Positions 1-6,876 of a stretch of DNA of 7,816 bases are shown one piece after another. The stretch is taken from the NCBI GenBank assembly GCA_030642585.1, contig DAOWNN010000097.1, positions 1 to 7,816 of the forward strand, read 5' to 3'. Each line of letters opens with the position of its first letter. Position 1 is the stretch's first letter. Below the pieces are notes generated by a model, which was not told the origin of the DNA, did not search any database, and saw nothing but the letters and a program-made list of their open reading frames with translations. Made by a program: the position numbers and the translations under genes. The stretch comes from Bacteroidota bacterium (lineage in GTDB: Bacteria > Bacteroidota > Bacteroidia > Bacteroidales > VadinHA17).

Positions 1-1895
1 CCTGAGCTCGTGAAGAAGACTGATTCTGAACCCAGTCTTTGAACGATTGCCTGATCCTGGCTGGGTGTGTCATAGTTTTGCATTTCAAATTTTTCTGAGT
101 TGCCTGGATTTTTCAACCTGATAATCTTTGATCCGGATGAGATCCATAGGAGTCCGTTATGCCGGAGGATAGAATGAACCGGTGTTTGTATGGTTGGGTA
201 TGGATTTCTTACCCTGGCTTCACTGAAAACAAAATCAACAATCCTTATTCCGGACTCCGTACCAACATACAAACTGTTGGTCTTTACAGGGGATGGGTAA
301 ATTGTGTATATATAGGAATTTGCAATGATATATTGACTCTTTTTTTCCAGGATTTGGTACAATCCGATATTGGAAGCCACAAACAACTTATCCTGAAAGA
401 TTAAAAATTGCTTGCATTTAGCATCCAGCCCCTCCACCTTTTTAAACTCATGACCTATGGATTCAAGAACCAGGTTTTTTCTTCTTACATATTGGGTTTG
501 AAATGTTTTTTTCGCAGGGACTGCAGACTTATTTTGTTTTTGTGGATCGTGTGTTGCCGGAGCTGGTTGAATTATTTCTGTTTCCTGTTCAGCCTTTTGC
601 CTCTTTTTTTGAAAAAGCCGGGAAAATGGTTTTCTATTCTTTTGATCCTCCTTTGGAGGCTCTTCTTGTTGCTCATTTATTTCATTGCTTACCAACTTGT
701 TTGTCTCACTCTCATTATTCAGTCCGGTATTTTTTGGATAGCTTGGAACCAGGACTTCCATAATTACCTCTGTTTCCTTGTAATTTTTCACCTCAGTCAG
801 GTAAAACACACCTTCACTGGTGGAAATATAAAGTGTATTATTAAAAATAATCAACTGAGAAATATTGCCTTCAAGTCCCTGATATGAGTCAAATTTCAAT
901 ACAGGTAAAGAAAGATCAACCCTGCTTGCACCAAATTCGTGTGTTAGCCATATCCCACCTTCCCTGTCCATACCAATGCTGTATATTTCATCATCCGGAA
1001 GACCGGATTGGTAGTTGAGAATATGATCGGTAGTACCAGTTTTTTTGTTGAAGATGATACATCCGCCGGTGAGAGTAGCTAATGCTACCCTGTTGTCTGT
1101 CAGACTAATTCCATCTGTCACTACTGCATTGAATAAGTAGTTCTCATCTTTGAGAATGAAATCTGAAAATTCTGAACCATCAAAAAGGTAGAGGAAGCTG
1201 TTATCTGTTCCAAGCAGGACATTGTCATTATCATAATCCATATAGAAAATTACGGACACATTGTCAAAAGACCTGCCATCCTCAACCGGGGTTAGATTGT
1301 CATTCGTTAGTACATGGAGACCTTTGCCACGAATATTAACAAATAAACTTTTCTTGTAGAAAAACACTCCTGCGTAAGGATTGGATGGTTTTGCCCAGAC
1401 TGTTTCCAATGTCCTCATATGGTCCCTGTTGATTTTGGTAAGGCTGAATGAGGAATAAAAATAAATATCAGATTCTTTGAAAACTATTTTCTCAATTATT
1501 CCATAATCCAGATCCGGATCAGATATAGGAATATATTTATAGGATCCCAGCTCATTTCTGAACAAGTACCCGAAACTATTTTCCAGCCCAACAAAGATCC
1601 TGCTGGACACAGGATCATGTCCTATGGAGTGAGGCCTGATTTCAGGTTCCATAAACTCCCAGTCGTACCCATCGTAGCTAAGTATACCCTGCTGGTTTGC
1701 GAATAGCATGACTCCCTGGTCATCCTGAGCAATTGCAATATTCTGGTTATTGAGTCCAGGTGGGAGTTGGAAATTGGAAATATATGGTATTCCCTCCTGA
1801 GCCCATATAGCATGATCCGGAAAAAAAAACCCTCCCAGAGTAATTATTCCAAGAATGAATAGTTCTTTAAACCTGTTTTTCTTACTATTTAGCAT
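1..1895 (-). CDS. Two-component-type beta-propeller sensor protein, N-terminal part (C-terminus off the window)
   Basis: An unbroken minus-strand frame of 631 codons starts at the ATG at 1895-1893 and runs off the left edge without a stop. Residues 1-32 look like a signal peptide (lysine-rich start, hydrophobic stretch LFILGIITLGGFFF, likely cleavage after HAIWA), so the next part should be periplasmic. From residue 35 the sequence resembles Bacteroidetes propeller sensors: PYISNFQLPPGLNNQN, then GVMLFANQQGILSYDG, and a typical regulator-propeller repeat around residues 298-328 (GLPDDEIYSIGMDREGGIWL). Propeller-like strands resume after a charged insert (about 388-472), for example KLFVASNIGLYQI and SLYVGTESGIRIVD. 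In this family the propeller is usually followed by a Y_Y_Y domain, a membrane helix and a histidine kinase, phosphatase, cyclase or HTH output; which one is present here cannot be seen. It lies 62 bases downstream of the acyl-CoA ligase and may be cotranscribed. The start has only an A/T-rich leader, normal for this phylum. The ligand is unknown. Confidence 0.82.
   Translation of the reverse strand, partial: MLNSKKNRFKELFILGIITLGGFFFPDHAIWAQEGIPYISNFQLPPGLNNQNIAIAQDDQGVMLFANQQGILSYDGYDWEFMEPEIRPHSIGHDPVSSRIFVGLENSFGYLFRNELGSYKYIPISDPDLDYGIIEKIVFKESDIYFYSSFSLTKINRDHMRTLETVWAKPSNPYAGVFFYKKSLFVNIRGKGLHVLTNDNLTPVEDGRSFDNVSVIFYMDYDNDNVLLGTDNSFLYLFDGSEFSDFILKDENYLFNAVVTDGISLTDNRVALATLTGGCIIFNKKTGTTDHILNYQSGLPDDEIYSIGMDREGGIWLTHEFGASRVDLSLPVLKFDSYQGLEGNISQLIIFNNTLYISTSEGVFYLTEVKNYKETEVIMEVLVPSYPKNTGLNNESETNKLVSNEINEQQEEPPKEDQKNRKPFSRLFQKKRQKAEQETEIIQPAPATHDPQKQNKSAVPAKKTFQTQYVRRKNLVLESIGHEFKKVEGLDAKCKQFLIFQDKLFVASNIGLYQILEKKSQYIIANSYIYTIYPSPVKTNSLYVGTESGIRIVDFVFSEARVRNPYPTIQTPVHSILRHNGLLWISSGSKIIRLKNPGNSEKFEMQNYDTPSQDQAIVQRLGSESVFFTSS
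480..734 (-). other. Charged low-complexity insert within the propeller sensor
   Basis: Codons for about residues 388-472 of the sensor encode a stretch rich in Asn, Glu, Gln, Lys and Pro, including NNESETNKLVSNEINEQQEE, KKRQKAEQETE and QPAPATHDPQKQNK. It lacks the alternating hydrophobic pattern of the surrounding propeller strands. It separates TLYISTSEGVFYL from HEFKKVEGLDAKCKQFLIF, which look like consecutive strands of propeller repeats. It is best read as a disordered loop or a linker between two propellers. The reading frame stays open on both sides, so it is not a frameshift artefact. Confidence 0.65.
1821..1829 (-). repeat. Nine-base poly-T tract (coding strand) in the signal peptide of the sensor
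   Basis: Codons 23-25 of the propeller sensor are TTT TTT TTT, preceded by GGG and followed by CCG, giving G-F-F-F-P in the hydrophobic core of the signal peptide. Loss or gain of one base would shift the frame within the first 25 residues. Tracts of this length can slip in replication, so phase variation is possible but not shown. Confidence 0.5.
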
Positions 1896-1957
1896 AAAAA
1901 AATGAAATCAATAATCCAATAACATCATGTATTTCGTGGAAAATTACAGTTTCAAAC

Positions 1958-3865
1958 TCAAGCCAATTCCAGTTTATCCAGTGCAGCAAAATTAACAGGA
2001 TTATTCATGTATTTTGCTTCAGGCGTATAAAGAAAATCGATCGTTTCCTGGTAGTGTTCAATGATTTTTCCCCGCACCATTTTTCTCAATGAATTGAGAA
2101 ATTCATTTTCCATAGTGAATTCCTGGTCAAGTACAGCAATGGTTGAAGGTATCCATCTTTGAGGAAATAAATCCTCGTATTTGCCACCTGTCCGGTATTC
2201 ATAAATTTCAGACTGTATAAGTTTTAATATAGTTTTTTTGCCTTCTTCGGTTTTGACAGATAAACTTTTTTCTTTAAGAAATCTATTCAATGCCTCTTTG
2301 TCAGGAACAACAAGTATGCTTGTGTATGGATTCTGGTTGTTATAAACTATGCACTGCAGAATATAATCTGACTGATCGCTTATGGATTCTTCGATTCCTT
2401 CAGGGCTGTATTTTTCGCCGTCCCCCGAAATCAAAAGGCTTTTAAACCTTCCCATCACATATAAAAAACCATCTTCATCCAGGTAGCCTAAATCTCCGGT
2501 GTGCAGCCATCCATCCTTAATTGTTTCCCGGGTGGTAATTTCATTTTTCCAGTATTTTACCATCACATTATCTCCCTTAACAAGTATCTCCCCTTTCACT
2601 CCGGTTTCCAACGATTTCCCATCCTCATCACAGATCTTAATTTCCATATTTTTGACTGGAACACCTGAAGATCCTAATTTATGAGTTTGAGGGGCATTGA
2701 TGGAAATAATAGGGGAGGCTTCCGACAGCCCGTAACCCTGGTAAATAGGAATACCAATTGCATAAAAGAATTTTTGCAATTGAATGTCGAGCAGAGCTCC
2801 GCCACCAACAAAATATTCCATTTGTCCTCCCAATTGTTCTCTGATTTTTTTGAAAATAATTACATCATAAAGCTTCATCATGGGCAGCTTTAAAAATAGC
2901 AGACCGCCTCCTTTTCTATATCCATCCTTATTATAGGCATAATTTAAGCTTAGTGCATGTTTAAATAATTTCTCAATAAAAGCCCCCTTATCGCGAATCC
3001 CATTTTCAATATTTTTCATGATGTTTTTTGCAAAGGAAGGAACGCTCAACATAATTTGGGGTTTTACTTCCTTCATATTGACGGAAATATTTTTAACAGT
3101 TTCAGTGGGAGTATCTCCTACCTTAAGTGCAGCAACACTGGCACCTTTTCCCATGAATGAATATATGCCTGCGGTATGAGCAAATGAATGATCCCATGGC
3201 AGAAACAAAAATATTTTCCAGCCTGGAGGTATACTCAAAATGGAATAAGCCTGCTGAATATTTGCGTAATAGTTCAGATGGGATAATACAATTCCTTTGG
3301 GTTCTGCAGTAGTTCCTGAAGTATAGCTTATATTGGCATAGTCATTTTCCTGAATGGATGTATAGACTTTCTCAAATTCGTTCCTGTTCTCTTTCAGGTA
3401 TTCTGCTCCACTTTTCTTAAGCTCTGAAAACAGTAATTCTTCTTTACCAGCATCATTCATATTGTCCATAAGGATCACTTTTTCAAGATCAGGGAGATCA
3501 TTGATGACTGATTTTACTTTTTTATGCAGGTTTTTTGACACAATGATCATCCTGGCTCCACTATGCTGAAGTCTGAATTTTAGCTCTGATTCGTTTAAAA
3601 GAATAGAGAGGGGAACATTTATAGCTCCAGTATATAAAATACCCAGTTCACTAACCAGCCGGTCATTGCGACCTTCTGAAAGCAAAGCAATGCGATCTCC
3701 TTTTTTAATGCCAAAGTTTAACAGACCACTTGCAAATTGATGAACCTGTTCTCTAATTTCTTTATAGCTGGCAGCTTCAAACTTATCCATCTTTTTTTCC
3801 CACAAATAGGGATTGTTTTTAAACATTTTCACACTATCTTCAAAAAACCGGATTATTGTTTTCAT
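1958..3865 (-). CDS. AMP-dependent long-chain acyl-CoA synthetase/ligase
   Basis: A 635-residue member of the ANL adenylating superfamily, most like cytoplasmic long-chain fatty-acid-CoA ligases. These activate a fatty acid with ATP to an acyl-AMP and then form acyl-CoA. Visible motifs in order are the phosphate-binding loop YTSGTTAEPKG (181-191), FLPWDHSFAHTAG (221-233), the nucleotide-binding GYGLSEASP (377-385), GWLHTGDLGYLDEDG (452-466, with the ribose-binding Asp at 458) and the hinge motif GRFKSLLISGDGEKYSPEGIEE (472-493). The C-terminal FTMENEFLNSLRKMVRGKI (583-601) contains the probable catalytic lysine K595. The length is normal for FadD15-like enzymes, with a short tail after K595. 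The phosphate loop has Ala where many relatives have a third Gly (GTTG), and the usual ENG near the end is ENE; neither removes a catalytic residue. The start gives a conventional N-terminus (MKTIIRFFEDSVKMFKNNP). It is divergent from the SPOR lipoprotein and lies upstream of the propeller sensor. The exact substrate cannot be read from the sequence. Confidence 0.93.
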   Translation of the reverse strand: MKTIIRFFEDSVKMFKNNPYLWEKKMDKFEAASYKEIREQVHQFASGLLNFGIKKGDRIALLSEGRNDRLVSELGILYTGAINVPLSILLNESELKFRLQHSGARMIIVSKNLHKKVKSVINDLPDLEKVILMDNMNDAGKEELLFSELKKSGAEYLKENRNEFEKVYTSIQENDYANISYTSGTTAEPKGIVLSHLNYYANIQQAYSILSIPPGWKIFLFLPWDHSFAHTAGIYSFMGKGASVAALKVGDTPTETVKNISVNMKEVKPQIMLSVPSFAKNIMKNIENGIRDKGAFIEKLFKHALSLNYAYNKDGYRKGGGLLFLKLPMMKLYDVIIFKKIREQLGGQMEYFVGGGALLDIQLQKFFYAIGIPIYQGYGLSEASPIISINAPQTHKLGSSGVPVKNMEIKICDEDGKSLETGVKGEILVKGDNVMVKYWKNEITTRETIKDGWLHTGDLGYLDEDGFLYVMGRFKSLLISGDGEKYSPEGIEESISDQSDYILQCIVYNNQNPYTSILVVPDKEALNRFLKEKSLSVKTEEGKKTILKLIQSEIYEYRTGGKYEDLFPQRWIPSTIAVLDQEFTMENEFLNSLRKMVRGKIIEHYQETIDFLYTPEAKYMNNPVNFAALDKLELA

Positions 3866-3915
3866 GGGTTTATTATTTAGCTCTAAGGTATAATATTTTG
3901 ACTTTCCAATTTTCT

Positions 3916-3928
3916 ATCCCTCAGGGAT
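3916..3928. promoter_or_regulatory. Short palindrome ATCCC-tca-GGGAT in the divergent intergenic region
   Basis: A perfect 5-3-5 inverted repeat lies 51-63 bases upstream of the ligase start. The position suits an operator for the ligase, but so short a palindrome could occur by chance. Confidence 0.25.
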
Positions 3929-3954
3929 GATTATTTGGTGATAAATGCTGGTTG

Positions 3955-3969
3955 TTCAAAGGTTTTGAA
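3955..3969. promoter_or_regulatory. Interrupted palindrome TTCAAA-ggt-TTTGAA, candidate operator
   Basis: A perfect 6-3-6 inverted repeat lies between the divergent ligase and SPOR lipoprotein genes, about 90 bases upstream of each start and 33 bases upstream of the -33 box of the plus-strand promoter. Its size and symmetry suit a dimeric helix-turn-helix regulator acting on one or both genes. No matching regulator is identifiable in the window. Confidence 0.35.
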
Positions 3970-4001
3970 TGCCAGAGTCAGTATCCCAATTGGCCTTGAA
4001 T

Positions 4002-4032
4002 TTTGTGAGAGGGTAAGAAATTGTTATTTTTG
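4002..4032 (+). promoter_or_regulatory. Bacteroidetes-type promoter for the SPOR lipoprotein
   Basis: A -33 element TTTG (4002-4005) and a -7 element TATTTTTG (4025-4032) match the Bacteroidetes primary-sigma consensus TTTG / TAnnTTTG, with a 19-base spacer. Transcription should start a few bases after 4032, leaving a leader of about 20-25 bases before the ATG at 4060. The -7 box overlaps the upstream in-frame TTG at 4021, so that codon cannot be the start of this transcript. Confidence 0.7.
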
Positions 4033-4059
4033 TATAAACTTACATTAAATAAATTTGCC

Positions 4060-4536
4060 ATGAGAAGTCTCCTTGTTTCCTTATCCATTGTATTATTATT
4101 ACTTCCTTCATGTAATTTCGTCAAAAAGAAAGGTTGGTTTGGAACGGGCAGGGCTGCAGAGGCTGCTATGCAGATTAGGATGGACAGCATACGTGTAGCT
4201 GATTCCCTGGCAAGGGTAAGGGCAGCAGAGCTTGAGTTGGAAAGGGAACAGGCGATTCAGGATTCATTGTTGATGCTTGAGGAGGAAATGAATTACTATG
4301 CCTATCAATACAGGTATCACATCATTGTGGGCAGTTTTATTACGCCTGAATATGCACTTGACCACTCTGATTTTTATTCTTCCATGGGATATCAAACCCA
4401 GATTATTGAGGGAATAAATGGTTTTGATCTTGTATCTGCAATGGGTTTGGATGATTATTCACAGTCGCTATATCAGCTTGAAAATTTTAAAGACACAGTT
4501 GATATAGAATCATGGTTATATATTTTTCCTGAATAA
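4060..4536 (+). CDS. Small SPOR-domain lipoprotein
   Basis: A 158-residue protein starting at the ATG at 4060. An in-frame TTG at 4021 would add 13 residues but lies within the promoter and would bury the signal peptide. Residues 1-17 form a short type II signal peptide (MRSLLVSLSIVLLLLPS) ending at Cys18, the likely lipidated residue; proline at -2 of the lipobox is slightly unusual. Residues 34-76 are Ala/Glu/Arg-rich with heptad-like spacing (RVADSLARVRAAELELEREQ) and probably form a coiled coil or long helix. Residues 84-158 fit a SPOR domain (YRYHIIVGSFITPEYAL, GYQTQIIEG, then a DDYSQSLYQLENFKD helix and WLYIF). SPOR domains bind denuded septal peptidoglycan, so an envelope or division-site role is inferred. 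The gene diverges from the ligase and converges with the cytidylate-kinase-like gene. No catalytic domain is present. Confidence 0.82.
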   Translation: MRSLLVSLSIVLLLLPSCNFVKKKGWFGTGRAAEAAMQIRMDSIRVADSLARVRAAELELEREQAIQDSLLMLEEEMNYYAYQYRYHIIVGSFITPEYALDHSDFYSSMGYQTQIIEGINGFDLVSAMGLDDYSQSLYQLENFKDTVDIESWLYIFPE

Positions 4537-4547
4537 ATATTGCTTAG

Positions 4548-4565
4548 TGTCATATCAACATGACA
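4548..4565. terminator. Weak hairpin between convergent genes
   Basis: TGTCAT and ATGACA form a 6-bp stem with a 6-base loop, 12 bases beyond the lipoprotein stop and 28 bases beyond the opposing kinase-like stop. The stem is AT-rich and no long T-run follows on either strand, so it is at best a weak bidirectional terminator. A short direct repeat ACAATAGG lies beside it (4563-4580). Confidence 0.25.
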
Positions 4566-4592
4566 ATAGGTAACAATAGGATTGACATGACA

Positions 4593-5267
4593 TTAGATTG
4601 TTTTCTTTTTCTTGAGAATTGAAAAAATGGAATATGCAATTTCCTTTTTTTTCAGGGCAGCACAGTTGTATGTAATATCAAATAATGATTCCTGTTTGAT
4701 ATTTTTTGCAAATTGCATCATGAAGTGAATTCTTTTTCGATCGTAATCCTTCATGAATTTTAATGCGGCATTTTCTTTTAAGTTGTGGGTTTCCATTACT
4801 TTTCTCAATCTCCAGTCTGTGGGTGCGGTAAGTCTTATATGAAGGGTGTTTTTCAAATCTCTGCAGATGGCAGCACCTCCTCTGCCAATAATCACCACTT
4901 TACCATTTTGTCCAATTGATCTGATTGCGATTTCTACGGCTTTATAAATTTTCATGTCACTTACGTAGAATTTTGAAATTGTTGTTAGCATCCCGTCAAT
5001 TATTCCTTGTTCGTTGTATTTAAAAAAATAACGAAGTTCAGAAGAAGGGATACCCAGTTTTGAGGCCGATTCTTGCAGTATTTCCTTACTTACACATGTC
5101 CATTTTTCCTTTGTTTTTTCATTGATCAATCCAACCAACTCCCTTGCAATTGGTTTTGCAGGACAACCAAGTTGCCTGGAAATAGTTACGACAGTACCAA
5201 AGGCTTGTTTTTGTTTTTGTTTTTCCAAAATACGGTCCCTGGCATATTTACTTATTATGATACTCAT
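4593..5267 (-). CDS. Cytidylate kinase-like family protein
   Basis: A 224-residue protein of the cytidylate-kinase-like family, related to nucleoside monophosphate kinases; its own substrate is not established. Visible blocks are VVTISRQLGCPAKPIAREL (26-44), where true cytidylate kinases have a P-loop, then KVVIIGRGGAAICRDL (123-138), HIRLTAPTDWRLRKV (143-157), DYDRKRIHFMMQF (174-186) and LFDITYNC (195-202). The arginine-rich third block and the D-R-R block resemble the lid region of NMP kinases. No GxxGxGK(S/T) P-loop is present. I place the start at the ATG at 5267, giving MSIIISKYARDRILEKQ, which resembles family N-termini. An in-frame ATG at 5303 would add 12 residues but lies in a hairpin stem. 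The gene lies 135 bases after the purA stop on the same strand with no clear terminator between, so it may be cotranscribed with purA. Confidence 0.8.
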   Translation of the reverse strand: MSIIISKYARDRILEKQKQKQAFGTVVTISRQLGCPAKPIARELVGLINEKTKEKWTCVSKEILQESASKLGIPSSELRYFFKYNEQGIIDGMLTTISKFYVSDMKIYKAVEIAIRSIGQNGKVVIIGRGGAAICRDLKNTLHIRLTAPTDWRLRKVMETHNLKENAALKFMKDYDRKRIHFMMQFAKNIKQESLFDITYNCAALKKKEIAYSIFSILKKKKTI

Positions 5268-5296
5268 TATTGATAATAGCTTAAAAAGTGACAATT

Positions 5297-5325
5297 TTCT
5301 CATATAAGTTACTCAAATATGAGAA
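5297..5325 (-). promoter_or_regulatory. Hairpin in the leader of the cytidylate-kinase-like gene
   Basis: TTCTCATAT (5297-5305) and ATATGAGAA (5317-5325) form a perfect 9-bp inverted repeat with an 11-base loop. The distal ATG at 5303 lies inside one arm, and a near-consensus -7 box (CATATTTG on the minus strand, 5314-5321) overlaps the other arm; I see no matching -33 box. The repeat could be an operator or an RNA hairpin. Its presence favours the inner start at 5267. Confidence 0.4.
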
Positions 5326-5402
5326 GAAAACCAAGTTATGATCGATGAATTTTAGTAAGATAAATGATCTGAACCGACAAGAGAACCGGGATTGGAAGGA
5401 AA

Positions 5403-6671
5403 TTACTTTATGATTGTCTCGGATCTGTCAGGGCCTACCGAAATAATTTGAATTGGTACTTTTAGTTCATCTTCAATGAATCCTGTATAGTGTTTTAATT
5501 GTTCGGGCAGGTCAGAAAATGTTGTAATTCTGCTCAAATCATTTTGCCATCCCTGGAATTCGGAATATTCAGGTTTGAGACTAGTGCTTATTTCAAATGG
5601 GAACTGAGAGCCCGGAAATCCTGAATCTTTGTAGTTTGTGCAAATCATGATTTTATCAAAACCTGTCATAACATCCGCTTTTGTCATGATTAATTGTGTG
5701 ACACCATTAAGCATTATCGAATATTTCAGTGCTACCATATCTAACCACCCACATCTCCGGGGTCTTCCTGTAGTTGCTCCAAATTCATTTCCATTTTTCC
5801 TTAATTGTTCTCCAATATCATTTATTTGTTCCGTTGGAAAGGGACCACTTCCCACCCGGGTGGCATAAGCCTTAAAGATTCCATAAACCTCTCCAATTCT
5901 TCCGGGAGCTACTCCAAGTCCGTTACAGGCACTGGCACAAACCGTGTTGGAAGAAGTTACAAAAGGATAGGATCCAAAATCAATGTCAAGGAGGGTTCCC
6001 TGTGCTCCTTCAGCAAGTACAGCAATATCTTCATTCAGGTATGAATTGATAAGATATTCACTATCAATAATCCTGAATCGTTTGATCGTTTCAATGGAAT
6101 CCAGCCATAAGCGTTCGTAGTTATTTAACTCTTCTTCATAGTCATAGTCAAATTGCCGTAGAAGAGAAATATGTTTTTTTTTCAGGTTTTTGTATTTTTC
6201 CTGAAAGTCAGGGTTTACCACATCGCCGATTCTCAGACCATTTCGTCCGGTTTTATCCATATAGGTTGGACCTATACCCTTCAGGGTTGACCCAATTTTT
6301 GTTTTTCCCTTTGCAGCCTCTGAAGCAGCATCCAGGGCTCTGTGTGTTGGCAATATTAGATGAGCCTTTCTGGAAATAAACAAATTTTTTGTTAGTTGCA
6401 GACCAATTCCTTCCAGCTCTTTTATTTCTTTATAAAATATCAGGGGATCAATAACTACTCCGTTCCCTATGATGTTGATTTTTTCAGGATGATGGATTCC
6501 TGACGGAATGGTATGTAGTACATATTTATTACCATCAAATTCAAGTGTATGTCCGGCATTTGGCCCTCCCTGGAATCTGGCAATCACATCATACTTTGGT
6601 GTAAGTACATCCACAATTTTACCTTTGCCTTCATCCCCCCATTGAAGGCCTAAGAGAACATCCATTTTCAT
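5403..6671 (-). CDS. purA: Adenylosuccinate synthetase
   Basis: A 422-residue, full-length enzyme (the E. coli protein has 432) that joins IMP and aspartate using GTP to make adenylosuccinate, the first committed step from IMP to AMP in the cytoplasm. The GTP-binding loop QWGDEGKGK (10-18) contains the catalytic Asp13, and GGPNAGHT (35-42) contains the catalytic His41. Further signature blocks are KIGSTLKGIGPTYMDK (125-140), EGAQGTLLDIDFGSYPFVTS (221-240), the aspartate-binding GATTGRPRRCGWLD (298-311), the guanine-recognition TKAD (330-333) and VGPDRSETI (412-420). The first ATG gives the usual Bacteroidetes N-terminus; a second ATG two codons on is an unlikely alternative. It follows a 395-base gap after fur holding a terminator and a palindromic element, so it probably has its own promoter in the 72 bases between that element and its start. 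Only a poor match was found there (TATTTTAA with a TTTT 19 bases upstream). ppGpp is known to inhibit PurA in E. coli, which makes the nearby RelA/SpoT gene relevant. Confidence 0.97.
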   Translation of the reverse strand: MKMDVLLGLQWGDEGKGKIVDVLTPKYDVIARFQGGPNAGHTLEFDGNKYVLHTIPSGIHHPEKINIIGNGVVIDPLIFYKEIKELEGIGLQLTKNLFISRKAHLILPTHRALDAASEAAKGKTKIGSTLKGIGPTYMDKTGRNGLRIGDVVNPDFQEKYKNLKKKHISLLRQFDYDYEEELNNYERLWLDSIETIKRFRIIDSEYLINSYLNEDIAVLAEGAQGTLLDIDFGSYPFVTSSNTVCASACNGLGVAPGRIGEVYGIFKAYATRVGSGPFPTEQINDIGEQLRKNGNEFGATTGRPRRCGWLDMVALKYSIMLNGVTQLIMTKADVMTGFDKIMICTNYKDSGFPGSQFPFEISTSLKPEYSEFQGWQNDLSRITTFSDLPEQLKHYTGFIEDELKVPIQIISVGPDRSETIIK

Positions 6672-6757
6672 GATTATTGGAATTTCTAAGCTTTAAAATA
6701 ACGTGATTTCGATGTAGAAAAAACCATAGCTTTTAATAACATCCAGATAATCAATAA

Positions 6758-6777
6758 CCCCTGGCTTTAGCCTGGGG
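6758..6777. repeat. Left GC-rich hairpin of the palindromic element
   Basis: Arms CCCC-t-GGC and GCC-t-GGGG surround a TTTA loop: four base pairs, one T-T mismatch and three base pairs. It is the inverted partner of the hairpin at 6877-6896. Confidence 0.7.
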
Positions 6778-6798
6778 AAATTCAATTGTACTAAAAAG

Positions 6799-6854
6799 TG
6801 AAATTTAAATAATTTTGTAAATTATTATCAAATTACAAAATTATTTAAATTTCA
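6799..6854. repeat. Central 22-bp perfect AT-rich inverted repeat
   Basis: Arms 6799-6820 and 6833-6854 are perfect reverse complements, with only two G-C pairs among 22, and enclose a 12-base loop. The arms begin TGAAATTTAAATAA and end ATTTAAATTTCA. In single-stranded DNA or RNA this would form a long, low-melting hairpin. It has no GC-rich base and no T-tract like that of an intrinsic terminator. Confidence 0.8.
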
Positions 6855-6876
6855 GATGCTAATATTTATTATTTAG

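Noticed and set aside
159..887. Plus-strand reading frames of 81, 159 and 86 residues
   Set aside because: They overlap the continuous minus-strand frame of the propeller sensor, have biased composition (Phe/Leu-rich antisense of a Lys/Glu-rich region) and show no family motif.
1622..1813. A 63-residue minus-strand frame beginning MLYGLRREYH
   Set aside because: It is in another frame of the same strand as the propeller sensor, whose own frame passes through with a signal peptide and propeller motifs; I first considered it as evidence of a frameshift, but no break is needed.
1..1895. Left end being a non-coding or decayed 1.9-kb region
   Set aside because: Translation of the minus strand from 1895 is open to the window edge and shows coherent propeller repeats, so this is an intact partial gene.
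2499..2893. Plus-strand frames of 61 and 70 residues inside the ligase
   Set aside because: They are antisense to the conserved C-terminal and hinge motifs of the ligase and have no recognisable features.
4021..4059. TTG at 4021 as the start of the lipoprotein
   Set aside because: It overlaps the -7 promoter element and would place 13 extra residues before a short type II signal peptide.
3978..4190. A 70-residue minus-strand frame antisense to the lipoprotein start
   Set aside because: It overlaps the promoter and signal peptide of a well-supported gene and has no motif of its own.
5073..5307. Plus-strand frames of 66 and 61 residues over the kinase-like gene
   Set aside because: They are antisense shadows of the N-terminal region, with Phe/Cys-rich composition typical of antisense translation.
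5638..6044. Plus-strand frames of 76 and 79 residues over purA
   Set aside because: They are antisense to the strongly conserved aspartate- and IMP-binding motifs of PurA.
6799..6854. The long AT-rich inverted repeat as an intrinsic terminator
   Set aside because: The stem is almost all A-T with no following T-tract distinct from the stem, and a better terminator already ends fur.
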